From NCBI GenBank assembly GCA_034769895.1, contig CM068367.1, forward strand, positions 113,754,654 through 113,818,653: a stretch of DNA of 64,000 bases, given 5' to 3'. This DNA comes from Magicicada septendecula. Its lineage: Eukaryota; Arthropoda; Insecta; Hemiptera; Cicadidae. The translations under genes were made by a program, and so were the position numbers. Numbering within the stretch: the first letter of the stretch is position 1; each line of letters starts with the position of its first letter. Below the pieces are notes generated by a model. The model saw nothing but the letters and a program-made list of their open reading frames with translations, had not been told where the DNA came from and made no database searches. This document shows positions 36,719 through 49,400 of this stretch, one piece after another.

Positions 36719-38219
36719 CTGTGACGATTTTATTAATAAAAATATGGTAATTAATAAATAGGTAATATGTAGGCTGAGAAATTTTAAAATTTTTAATAAA
36801 ATCGCACATTTAAACTAAATCCTATTGCTACCATTATATAATAATAATATTTAGTAAAGAGTTGTAATAATAAAATATAAAGGAATACGATTGTACAGAA
36901 AGGGTAAAGCTTGTTAATTAATCCTGCATAGACATGCACTAACCAGAATTAACTTGATTTCGACCCCTAAACAAACTAAATATACTTGTAAATTTGACAT
37001 TATTTAAATAATTAAACATGACCACTGTAATGTACTTTAATTAACGTCTGTAACTAAGAATATCACTGCTTAATTAAATAGTCATACTGTAATACTTTAA
37101 ATAAAGAAGGAACTTGGAACTACTTTTATGCTGAATGGTAAATGTCGCGAGATTACTACTCTCACCCCTTAACTATTTTTACGCACTTGCAATGGAGCGC
37201 TCACGCCGTAAGCTGCGCACAGCGTTGGTTCGCGACGCGGATACAAATATGTGAATGTTTGGTAAAGAATATTTAAACAACTAAAGCGTGCGCCGATGAC
37301 ATCTCTACCTATTCTTAAATAATAAACTATGTAATTAAGGCAGTACTAGAACATGAGGTGAAATTCAAGTAATAAATAATCATGTGAAGTGAATACAAGT
37401 GAAACAAAGTTTCGCTTTATTTATTCTAACGACTAGAATTACTACAGACATCTAAGAAGAGAATACCACACCCAGAATGATTTAACATACATCAGGAACT
37501 TCACCTTCTCCGGAAAATAAGGTAACGACAGACCTTCAGGAAACACACCGAGGACCGAGGAGCCGAATCTGCATCAACTACAGAAAACACAGGTGACATG
37601 GAGGCTTGTCTTCCATGGTTATGAGATACTAAAATTATAACCAACAAAAGACAATTTAACTCACCACTTTAAGACTTTAAAAGACAGACATTATATGTAT
37701 TATATGTAACATGTAGTCTGTAATCTAAGAAAACTGTTTGTAGTATAGAGTAAAAGTTTGAACTGAAAACTTTATTGTTTTAAAAAGATTAAGAAAGTCC
37801 ATTCTTCAAATGGCACAATTTTCAATATTGTATAGGGCGAGGTGACCATTATTAAAATACTATATTCAATCCCGGATCCGTGGAATAAATTAAATTGATG
37901 TACATCTTATTTTGAGGGCCCTTGTGAAAGTATAAACTGTATAATCATTTTGTAAACTGTAAGCTGTTGAACCATATATGTTGAGAACCTTTTAATAGAG
38001 CAATTAATAGCATTATGTAATAAAGAGATGTCATCTTTAGTACCGACTAAACTGAGTGCATAAACCAACAGTCTCAAATTCCCCCCTCCCCAGTATCCTT
38101 TTATATTAATTGTTTAGGTGTTGTGATTAAATTTCAGCTCGTCACAACGAAGGCAGCCTGTATAATTGGCAGAACCAATTAATGCGGGTTCCCTACGTTA
38201 TAACACAAGTTAAGATGTT
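36719..38219 (+). mobile_element. Insertion 14 (1,501 bp), recombinant of types 4 and 3/5
   Basis: The left end is type 4 (CGATTTTATT, and GGGTAAAGC with A at 36906). From TTAATTAATCC at 36921 it is type 3/5 (AATATCACTGC, GTAATACTTT, CTACCTATTC, ATACAAGTG, GTATAGAG, TATAGGGCG). The switch lies in 36907-36920. An unequal exchange between insertions 4 and 5 of the ancestral array gives exactly this product and deletes about 2,081 bp. Confidence 0.85.
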
Positions 38220-39374
38220 ATAATGCCCGTATCTAATTTTCTTTGTGGGCGCCATTTTCAGTGCACCATGAACTGTCTGACGCAACCTGTCGACGAATGA
38301 GTAAGGCGGAGTTCCTGTAAAGAAGATGAGTCCATTATATTCAGATAGAGGGATTTATTGTGAATACCTCTTGCGGGTCGCTACTAACCTAATCCAAATC
38401 GACCACTTCTTCGTTAAATATACGAATAAGCGTTGCTGAGTCATGCAGTACATATTCGTGTGCGCCATTTTGAGTGCACCGTGTCACTGTCCGCATGTGA
38501 GAAAAACGGAGTCTCTGGAAAGAAGGCTAGGTAATTGTTTATAAAATAACAAATTAAAAATATTGTATGCTTCCAAACTGTGTAACAGTTTATTAATGCA
38601 GATGATTCTTCAGAATTTAATACATATTTCCAGTTATGTAAGAGACTAAATAACATTTTGTTTGTATGATTTTTTTTGTAATTTCATAAAAATAGATCTG
38701 ATGCTTTGAAAAAAAAAAGTTTTCTTATTGAATTATGTGTCCTTTTCCTGTGTACGTTCAAAATTTGCAACTGCTGTGGATAAACCGAATTGAAGAATAA
38801 TGTCCGTATCTAAATTTTTGTGGGCTTTATTTTCAGTGCGCCATGAACTGGCTGACGCAACTGTCGACGAATGAGCAAGGCTGAGTTCCTGTAAAGAAGA
38901 CGAGTCCATTATATTCAAATCGAGTGATTTATTGTGAATACCTCTGGCGGGTCGCTACTAACCTAATCCAAATCGACCACTTCTTCGTTAAATATACGAA
39001 TAAGCGTTGCTGAGTCATGCAGTACAGATTCGTGTGCGCCATTTTGAGTGCACCGTGTCACTGTCCGCATGTGAGTAAAACGGAGTCGCTGTAAAGAAGG
39101 CTAGGTAATTGTTTATAAAATAACAAATTAAAAATATTTTATGCTTCCAAATTGTGTAATAATTTATTAATACATATGATTCTTCAGAATTTAATACATA
39201 TTTCCAGTTATGTAAGGCACTAAATAAAATTTTGTTTGTATGATTTTTTTTTGTAATTTCATAAAAATAAATCTGATGCTTTGAAAAAAAAAGTTTTCTT
39301 ATTGAAAAGTTTCCTTTTCCTGTGTACTTTCAAAATTTGCAACTGCTGTGGATAATCCGAATTGAATAATAATG
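38220..39374 (+). repeat. P and Q monomers between insertions 14 and 15
   Basis: Copies of 11845-12999, at an offset of 26,375. Confidence 0.9.
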
Positions 39375-40874
39375 CTGTGACGATTTTATTAATAAAAATA
39401 TGGTAATTAATAAATAGGTAATATGTAGGCTGAGAAATTTTAAAATTTTTAATAAAATCGCACATTTAAACTAAATCCTATTGCTACCATTATATAATAA
39501 TAATATTTAGTAAAGAGTTGTAATAATAAAATATAAAGGAATACGATTGTACAGAAAGGGTAAAGCTTGTTAATTATCCTGCATAGACATGCACTAACCA
39601 GAATTAACTTGATTTCGACCCCTAAACAAACTAAATATACTTGTAAATTTGACATTATTTAAATAATTAAACATGACCACTGTAATGTACTTTAATAAAC
39701 GTCTGTAACTAAGAATATCTCTGCTTAATTAAATAGTCATACTGTAATCCTTTAAATAAAGAAGGAACTTGGAACTACTTTTATGCTGAATGGTAAATGT
39801 CGCGAGATTACTACTCTCCCCCCTTAACTATTTTTACGCACTTGCAATGGAGCGCTTACGCCGTAAGCTGCGCACAGCGTTGGTTCGCGACGCGGATACA
39901 AATATGTGAATGTTTGGTAAAGAATATTTAAACAACTAAAGCGTGCGCCGATGACATCTCTATCTATTCTTAAATAATAAACTATGTAATTAAGGCAGTA
40001 CTAGAACATGAGGTGAAATTCAAGTAATAAATAATCATGTGAAGTGAATACCAGTGAAACAAACTTTCGCTTTATTTATTCTAACGACTAGAATTACTAC
40101 AGTCATCTAAGAAGAGAATACCACACCCAGAATGATTTAACATACATCAGGAACTTCACCTTCTCCGGAAAATAAGGTAACGACAGACCTTCAGGAAACA
40201 CACCGAGGACCGAGGAGCCGAATCTGCATCATCTACAGAAAACACAGGTGACATGGAGGCTTGTCTTCCATGGTTATGAGATACTAAAATTATAACCAAC
40301 AAAAGACAATTTAACTCACCACTTTAAGACTTTAAAAGACAGACATTATATGTATTATATGTAACATGTAGTCTGTAATCTAAGAAAACTGTTTGTAGTA
40401 AAGAGTAAAAGATTGAACTGAAAACTTTATTGTTTTAAAAAGATTAAGAAAGTCCATTCTTCAAATGGCACAATTTTCAAGATTGTATATGGCGAGGTGA
40501 CCATTATTAAAATACTATATTCAATCCCGGATCCGTGGAATAAATTAAATTGATGTACATCTTATTTTGAGGGCCCTTGTGAAAGTATAAACTGTATAAT
40601 CATTTTGTAAACTGTAAGCTGTTGAACCATATATGTTGAGAACCTTTTAATAGAGCAATTAATAGCATTATGTAATAAAGAGATGTCATCTTTAGTACCG
40701 ACTAAACTGAGTGCATAAATCAACAGTCTCAAATTCCCCCCTCCCCAGTATCCTTTTATATTAATTGTTTAGGTGTTGTGATTAAATTTCAGCTCGTCAC
40801 AACGAAGGCAGCCTGTATAATTGGCAGAACCAATTAATGCGGGTTCCCTACGTTATAACACAAGTTAAGATGTT
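39375..40874 (+). mobile_element. Insertion 15 (1,500 bp, copy of 6)
   Basis: Type 4 throughout (CGATTTTATT, TTAATTATCC, GCGCTTACG, AAAAGATTG). Confidence 0.85.
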
Positions 40875-42027
40875 ATAATGCCCGTATCTAATTTTCTTTG
40901 TGGGCGCCATTTTCAGTGCACGATGAACTGTCTGACGCAACCTGTCGACGAATGAGTAAGGCGGAGTTCCTGTAAAGAAGATGAGTCCATTATATTCAGA
41001 TAGAGGGATTTATTGTGAATACCTCTTGCGGGTCGCTACTAACCTAATCCAAATCGACCACTTCTTCGTTAAATCTACGAATAAGCGTTGCTGAGTCATG
41101 CAGTACAGATTCGTGTGCGCCATTTTGAGTGCACCGTGTCACTGTCCGCATGTGAGAAAAACGGAGTCTCTGTAAAGAAGGCTAGGTAATTGTTTATAAA
41201 ATAACAAATTAAAAATATTGTATGCTTCCAAACTGTGTAACAGTTTATTAATGCAGATGATTCTTCAGAATTTATAACATATTTCCAGTTATGTAAGAGA
41301 CTAAATAAAATTTTGTTTTTATGATTTTTTTGTAATTTCATAAAAATAGATCTGATGCTTTGAAAAAAAAAGTTTTCTTATTGAATTATGTGTCCTTTTC
41401 CTGTGTACGTTCAAAATTTGCAACTGCTGTGGATAAACCGAATTGAAGAATAATGTCCGTATCTAAATTTTTGTGGGCTTTATTTTCAGTGCGCCATGAG
41501 CTGGCTGACGCAACTGTCGACGAATGAGCAAGGCGGAGTTCCTGTAAAGAAGACGAGTCCATTATATTCAAATCGAGAGATTTATTGTGAATACCTCTGG
41601 CGGGTCGCTACTAACCTAATCCAAATCGACCACTTCTTCGTTAAATATACGAATAAGCGTTGCTGAGTCATGCAGTACAGATTCGTGTTCGCCATTTTGA
41701 GTGCACCGTGTCACTGTCCGCATGTGAGAAAAACGGAGTCGCTGTAAAGAAGGCTAGGTAATTGTTTATAAAATAACAAATTAAAAATATTTTATGCTTC
41801 CAAACTGTGTAATAGTTTATTAATGCATATGATTCTTCAGAATTTAATACATATTTCCAGTTATGTAAGGCACTAAAAAAAATTTTGTTTGTATGATTTT
41901 TTTTTGTAATTTCATAAAAATAAATCTGATGCTTTGAAAAAAAAAGTTTTCTTATTGAAAAGTTTCCTTTTCCTGTGTACTTTCAAAATTTGCAACTGCT
42001 GTGGATAATCCGAATTGAATAATAATG
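40875..42027 (+). repeat. P and Q monomers between insertions 15 and 16
   Basis: Copies of 14500-15652, including TTAAATCTACG, ATGAGCTGG and the A8 run that removes AATAAA. Confidence 0.9.
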
Positions 42028-43527
42028 CTGTGACGATTTCATTAATAAAAATATGGTAATTAATAAATAGGTAATATGTAGGCAGAGAAATTTTAAAATT
42101 TTTAATAAAATCGCACATTTAAACTAAATCCTATTGCTACCGTTATATAATAATAATATTTAGTATAGAGTTGTAATAATAAAATATGAAGGAATACGAT
42201 TGTACAGAAAGGGTAAAGCTTGTTAATTAATCCTGCATAGACATGCACTAACCAGAATTAACTTGATTTCGACCCCTAAACAAACTAAATATACTTGTAA
42301 ATTTGACATTATTTAAATAATTAAACATGACCACTGTAATGTACTTTAATTAACGTCTGTAACTAAGAATATCTCTGCTTAATTAAATATTCATACTGTA
42401 ATCCTTTAAATAAAGAAAGAACTTGGAACTACTTTTATGCTGAATGGTAAATGTCGCGAGATTACTACTCTCACCCCTTAACTATTTTTACGCACTTGCA
42501 ATGGAGCGCTCACGCCGTAAGCTGCGCACAGCGTTGGTTCGCGACGCGGGTACAAATATGTGAATGTTTGGTAAAGAATATTTAAACAACTAAAGCGTGC
42601 GCCGATGACATCTCTATCTATTCTTAAATAATAAACTATGTAATTAAGGCAGTACTAGAACATGAGGTGAAATTCAAGTAATAAATAATCATGTGAAGTG
42701 AATACCAGTGAAACAAACTTTCGCTTTATTTATTCTAACGACTAGAATTACTACAGTCATCTAAGAAGAGAATACCACACCCAGAATGATTTAACATACA
42801 TCAGTAACTTCACCTTCTCCGAAAAATAAGGTAACGACAGACCTTCAGGAAACACACCGAGGACCGAGGAGCCGAATCTGCATCAACTACAGAAAACACA
42901 GGTGACATGGAGGCTTGCCTTCCATGGTTATGAGATACTAAAATTATAACCAACAAAAGACAATTTAACTCACCACTTTAAGACTTTAAAAGACAGACAT
43001 TATATGTATTATATGTAACATGTAGTCTGTAATCTAAGAAAACTGTTTGTAGTAAAGAGTAAAAGTTTAAACTGAAAACTTTATTGTTTTAAAAAGATTA
43101 AGAAAGTCCATTCTTCAAATGGCACAATTTTCAAGATTGTATATGGCGAGGTGACCATTATTAAAATACTATATTCAATCCCGGATCCGTGGAATAAATT
43201 AAATTGATGTACATCTTATTTTGAGGGCCCTTGTGAAAGTATAAACTGTATAATCATTTTGTAAACTGTAAGCTGTTGAACCATATATGTTGAGAACATT
43301 TAATAGAGCAATTAATAGCATTATGTAATAAAGAGATGTCATCTTTAGTACCGACTAAACTGAGTGCATAAATCAACAGTCTCCCCTTCCCCCCTCCCCA
43401 GTATCCTTTTATATTAATTGTTTAGGTGTTGTGATTAAATTTCAGCTCGTCACAACGAAGGCAGCCTGTATAATAGGCAGAACCAATTAATGCGGGTTCC
43501 CTACGTTATAACACAAGTTAAGATGTT
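42028..43527 (+). mobile_element. Insertion 16 (1,500 bp, copy of 7)
   Basis: It has the insertion 7 variants, with C at 42976 and one more C in the pyrimidine tract near 43395. That extra base shifts the offset of the large duplication from 26,375 to 26,376. Confidence 0.85.
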
Positions 43528-44682
43528 ATAATGCCCGTATCTAATTTTCTTTGTGGGCGCCATTTTCAGTGCACCATGAACTGTCTGACGCAACCTGTCG
43601 ACGAATGAGTAAGGCGGAGTTCCTGTAAAGAAGATGAGTCCATTATATTCAGATAGAGAGATTTATTGTGAATACCTCTTGCGGGTCGCTACTAACCTAA
43701 TCCAAATCGACCACTTCTTCGTTAAATATACGAATAAGCGTTGCTGAGTCATGCAGTACATATTCGTGTGCGCCATTTTGAGTGCACCGTGTCACTGTCC
43801 GCATGTGAGAAAAACGGAGTCTCTGGAAAGAAGGCTAGGTAATTGTTTATAAAATAACAAATTAAAAATATTGTATGCTTCCAAACTGTGTAACAGTTTA
43901 TTAATGCAGATGATTCTTCAGAATTTAATACATATTTCCAGTTATGTAAGAGACTAAATAACATTTTGTTTGTATGATTTCTTTTGTAATTTCATAAAAA
44001 TAGATCTGATGCTTTGAAAAAAAAAGTTTTCTTATTGAATTATGTGTCCTTTTCCTGTGTACGTTCAAAATTTGCAACTGCTGTGGATAAACCGAATTGA
44101 AGAATAATGTCCGTATCTAAATTTTTGTGGGCTTTATTTTCAGTGCGCCATGAACTGGCTGACGCAACTGTCGACGAATGAGCAAGGCGGAGTTCCTGTA
44201 AAGAAGACGAGTCCATTATATTCAAATCGAGTGATTTATTGTGAATACCTCTGGCGGGTCGCTACTAACCTAATCCAAATCGACCACTTCTTCGTTAAAT
44301 ATACGAATAAGCGTTGCTAAGTCATGCAGTACAGATTCGTGTGCGCCATTTTGAGTGCACCGTGTCACTGTCCGCATGTGAGAAAAACGGAGTCGCTGTA
44401 AAGAAGGCTAGGTAATTGTTTATAAAATAACAAATTAAAAATATTGTATGCTTCCAAACTGTGTAATAATTTATTAATACATATGATTCTTCAGAATGTA
44501 ATACATATTTTTAGTTATGTAAGGCACTAAATAAAATTTTGTTTGTATGATTTTTTTTTGTAATTTCATAAAAATAAATCTGATGCTTTGAAAAAAAAGT
44601 TTTCTTATTAAATTATGTGTCCTTTTCCTGTGTACTTTCAAAATTTGCAACTGCTGTGGATAATCCGAATTGAATAATAATG
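43528..44682 (+). repeat. P and Q monomers between insertions 16 and 17
   Basis: Copies of 17152-18306, with C at 44251. Confidence 0.9.
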
Positions 44683-46182
44683 CTGTGACGATATCATTAA
44701 TAAAAATATGGTAATTAATAAATAGGTAATATGTAGGCTGAGAAATTTTAAAATTTTTAATAAAATCGCACATTTAAACTAAATCCTATTGCTACCATTA
44801 TATAATAATAATATTTAGTAAAGAGTTGTAATAATAAAATATAAAGGAATACGATTGTACAGAAAGGGTAAAGCTTGTTAATTAATCCTGCATAGACATG
44901 CACTAACCAGAATTAACTTGATTTCGACCCCTAAACAAACTAAATATACTTGTAAATTTGACATTATTTAAATAATTAAACATGACCACTGTAATGTACT
45001 TTAATTAACGTCTGTAACTAAGAATATATCTGCTTAATTAAATATTCATACTGTAATCCTTTAAATAAAGAAAGAACTTGGAACTACTTTTATGCTGAAT
45101 GGTAAATGTCGCGAGATTACTACTCTCCCCCCTTAACTATTTTTACGCACTTGCAATGGAGCGCTCACGCCGTAAGCTGCGCACAGCGTTGGTTCGCGAC
45201 GCGGATACAAATATGTGAATGTTTGGTAAAGAATATTTAAACAACTAAAGCGTGCGCCGATGACATCTCTATCTATTATTAAATAATAAACTATGTAATT
45301 AAGGCAGTACTAGAACATGAGGTGAAATTCAAGTAATAAATAATCATGTGAAGTGAATACCAGTGAAACAAACTTTCGCTTTATTTATTCTAACGACTAG
45401 AATTACTACATTCATCTAAGAAGAGAATACCACACCCAGAATGATTTAACATACATCAGTAACTTCACCTTCTCCGGAAAATAAGGTAACGACAGACCTT
45501 CAGGAAACACACCGAGGACCGAGGAGCCGAATCTGCATCAACTACAGAAAACACAGGTGACATGGAGGCTTGCCTTCCATGGTTATGAGATACTAAAATT
45601 ATAACCAACAAAAGACAATTTAACTCACCACTTTAAGACTTTAAAAGACAGACATTATATGTATTATATGTAACATGTAGTCTGTAATCTAAGAAAACTG
45701 TTTGTAGTAAAGAGTAAAAGTTTAAACTGAAAACTTTATTGTTTTAAAAAGATTAAGAAAGTCCATTCTTCAAATGGCACAATTTTCAAGATTGTATATG
45801 GCGAGGTGACCATTATTAAAATACTATATTCAATCCCGGATCCGTGGAATAAATTAAATTGATGTACATCTTATTTTGAGGGCCCTTGTGAAAGTATAAA
45901 CTGTATAATCATTTTGTAAACTGTAAGCTGTTGAACCATATATGTTGAGAACATTTAATAGAGCAATTAATAGCATTATGTAATAAAGAGATGTCATCTT
46001 TAGTACCGACTAAACTGAGTGCATAAATCAACAGTCTCCCCTTCCCTCCTCCCCAGTATCCTTTTATATTAATTGTTTAGGTGTTGTGATTAAATTTCAG
46101 CTCGTCACAACGAAGGCAGCCTGTATAATTGGCAGAACCAATTAATGCGGGTTCCCTACGTTATAACACAAGTTAAGATGTT
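44683..46182 (+). mobile_element. Insertion 17 (1,500 bp, copy of 8)
   Basis: It has GACGATATCATT, AATATATCTGC and CTACATTCATC as in insertion 8. Confidence 0.85.
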
Positions 46183-47336
46183 ATAATGCCCGTATCTAAT
46201 TTTCTTTGTGGGCGCCATTTTCAGTGCACCATGAACTGTCTGACGCAACCTGTCGACGAATGAGCAAGGCGGAGTTCCTGTAAAGAAGATGAGTCCATTA
46301 TATTCAGATAGAGGGATTTATTGTGAATACCTCTTGCGGGTCGCTACTAACCTAATCCAAATCGACCACTTCTTCGTTAAATATACGAATAATCGTTGCT
46401 GAGTCATGCAGTACATATTCGTGTGCGCCATTTTGAGTGCACCGTGTCACTGTCCGCATGTGAGAAAAACGGAGTCGCTGTAAAGAAGGCTAGGTAATTG
46501 TTTATAAAATAACAAATTAAAAATATTGTATGCTTCCAAACTGTGTAATAATTTATTAATGCATATGATTCTTCAAAATTTAATACATATTTCCAGTTAT
46601 GTAAGAGACTAAATAAAATTTTGTTTGTATGATTTTTTTTGTAATTTCATAAAAATAGATCTGATGCTTTGAAAAAAAAAGTTTTCTTATTGAATTATGT
46701 GTCCTTTTCCTGTGTACGTTCAAAATTTGCAACTGCTGTGGATAAACCGAATTGAAGAATAATGTCCGTATCTAAATTTTTGTGGGCTTTATTTTCAGTT
46801 CGCCATGAACTGGCTGACGCAACTGTCGACGAATGAGCAAGGCGGAGTTCCTGTAAAGAAGACGAGTCCATTATATTCAAATCGAGAGATTTATTGTGAA
46901 TACCTCTGGCGGGTCGCTACTAACCTAATCCAAATCGACCACTTCTTCGTTAAATATACGAATAAGCGTTGCTGAGTCATGCAGTACAGATTCGTGTGCG
47001 CCATTTTGAGTGCACCGTGTCACTGTCCGCATGTGAGAAAAACGGAGTCGCTGTAAAGAAGGCTAGGTAATTGTTTATAAAATAACAAATTAAAAATATT
47101 TTATGCTTCCAAACTTTGTAATAGTTTATTAATGCATATGATTCTTCAGAATTTAATACATATTTCCAGTTATGTAAGGCACTAAATAAAATTTTGTTTG
47201 TATGATTTTTTTTTGTAATTTCATAAAAATAAATCTGATGCTTTGAAAAAAAATGTTTTCTTATTGAAAAGTTTCCTTTTCCTGTGTACTTTCAAAATTT
47301 GCAACTGCTGTGGATAATCCGAATTGAATAATAATG
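46183..47336 (+). repeat. P and Q monomers between insertions 17 and 18
   Basis: Copies of 19807-20960, including the interrupted A tract AAAAAAATGTTTTC. Confidence 0.9.
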
Positions 47337-48824
47337 CTGTGACGATTTCATTAATAAAAATATGGTAATTAATAAATAGGTAATATGTAGAAAATTTTTA
47401 ATAAAATTGCACATTTAAACTAAATCCTATTGCTACCATTATATAATAATAATATTTAGTAAAGAGTTGTAATAATAAAATATAAAGGAATACGATTGTA
47501 CAGAAAGGGTAAAGCTTGTTAATTAATCCTGCATAGACATGCATTAACCAGAATTAACTTGATTTCAACCCCTAAACAAACTAAATATACTTGTAAATTT
47601 GACATTATTTAAATAATTAAACATGACCACTGTAATGTACTTTAATTAACGTCTGTAACTAAGAATATCTCTGCTTAATTAAATAGTCATACTGTAATCC
47701 TTTAAATAAAGAAGGAACTTGGAACTACTTTTATGCTGAATGGTAAATGTCGCGAGATTACTACTCTCACCCCTTAACTATTTTTACGCACTTGCAATGG
47801 AGCGCTCACGCCGTAAGCTGCGCACATCGTTGGTTCGCGACGCGGATACAAATATGTGAATGTTTGGTAAAGAATATTTAAGCAACTAAAGCGTGCGCCG
47901 ATGACATCTCTATCTATTCTTAAATAATAAACTATGTAATTAAGGCAGTACTAGAACATGAGGTGAAATTCAAGTAATAAATAATCATGTGAAGTGAATA
48001 CCAGTGAAACAAACTTTCGCTTTATTTATTCTAACGACTAGAATTACTACAGTCATCTAAGAAGAGAATACCATACCCAGAATGATTTAACATACATCAG
48101 GAACTTCACCTTCTCCGGAAAATAAGGTAACGACAGACCTTCAGGAAACACACCGGGGACCGAGGAGCCGAATCTGCATCAACTACAGAAAACACAGGTG
48201 ACATGGAGGCTTGCCTTCCATGGTTATGAGATACTAAAATTATAACCAACAAAAGACAATTTAACTCACCACTTTAAGACTTTAAAAGACAGACATTATA
48301 TGTATTATATGTACCATGTAGTCTGTAATCTAAGAAAACTGTTTGTAGTAAAGAGTAAAAGTTTAAACTGAAAACTTTATTGTTTTAAAAAGATTAAGAA
48401 AGTCCATTCTTCAAATGGCACAATTTTCAAGATTGTATATGGCGAGGTGACCATTATTAAAATACTATATTCAATCCCGGATCCGTGGAATAAATTAAAT
48501 TGATGTACATCTTATTTTGAGGGCCCTTGTGAAAGTATAAACTGTATAATCATTTTGTAAACTGTAAGCTGTTGAACCATATATGTTGAGAACCTTTTAA
48601 TAGAGCAATTAATAGCATTATGTAATAAAGAGATGTCATCTTTAGTACCGACTAAACTGAGTGCATAAATCAACAGCCTCCCCTTCCCTCCTCCCCAGTA
48701 TCCTTTTATATTAATTGTTTAGGTGTTGTGATTAAATTTCAGCTCGTCACAACGAAGGCAGCCTGTATAATTGGCAGAACCAATTAATGCTGTTTCCCTA
48801 CGTTATAACACAAGTTAAGATGTT
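47337..48824 (+). mobile_element. Insertion 18 (1,488 bp, copy of 9)
   Basis: It has the shortened hairpin and other insertion 9 variants, plus GCATTAACC at 47544. It is the last insertion in the window; the remaining 15 kb has none. Confidence 0.85.
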
Positions 48825-49400
48825 ATAATGCCCGTATCTAATTCTCTTTGTGGGCGCCATTTTCAGTGCACCATGAACTGTCTGACGCAACCTGTCGACG
48901 AATGAGTAAGGCGGAGTTCCTGTAAAGAAGATGAGTCCATTATATTCAGATAGAGGGATTTATTGTGAATACGTCTTGCGGGTCGCTACTAACCTAATCC
49001 AAATCGACCACTTCTTCGTTAAATATACGAATAAGCGTTGCTGAGTCATGCAGTACATATTCGTGTGCGCCATTTTGAGTGCACCGTGTCACTGTCCGCA
49101 TGTAAGAAAAACGGAGTCGCTGTAAAGAAGGCTAGGTAAGTGTTTATAAAATTACAAATTAAAAATATTGTATGCTTCCAAACTGTGTAATATTTTATTA
49201 ATGCATATGATTCTTCAAAATTTAATACATATTTCCAGTTATGTAAGAGACTAAATAAAATTTTGTTTGTATGATTATTTTTGTAATTTCATAAAAATAG
49301 ATCTGATACTTTGAAAAAAAAAGTTTTCTTATTGAATTATGTGTCCTTTTCCTGTGTACGTTCAAAATTTGCAACTGCTGTGGATAAACCGAATTGAAGA
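48825..49400 (+). repeat. P monomer opening the second insertion-free array
   Basis: Copy of 22449-23024. It is the transition from the insertion-containing to the insertion-free higher-order repeat. Confidence 0.9.
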
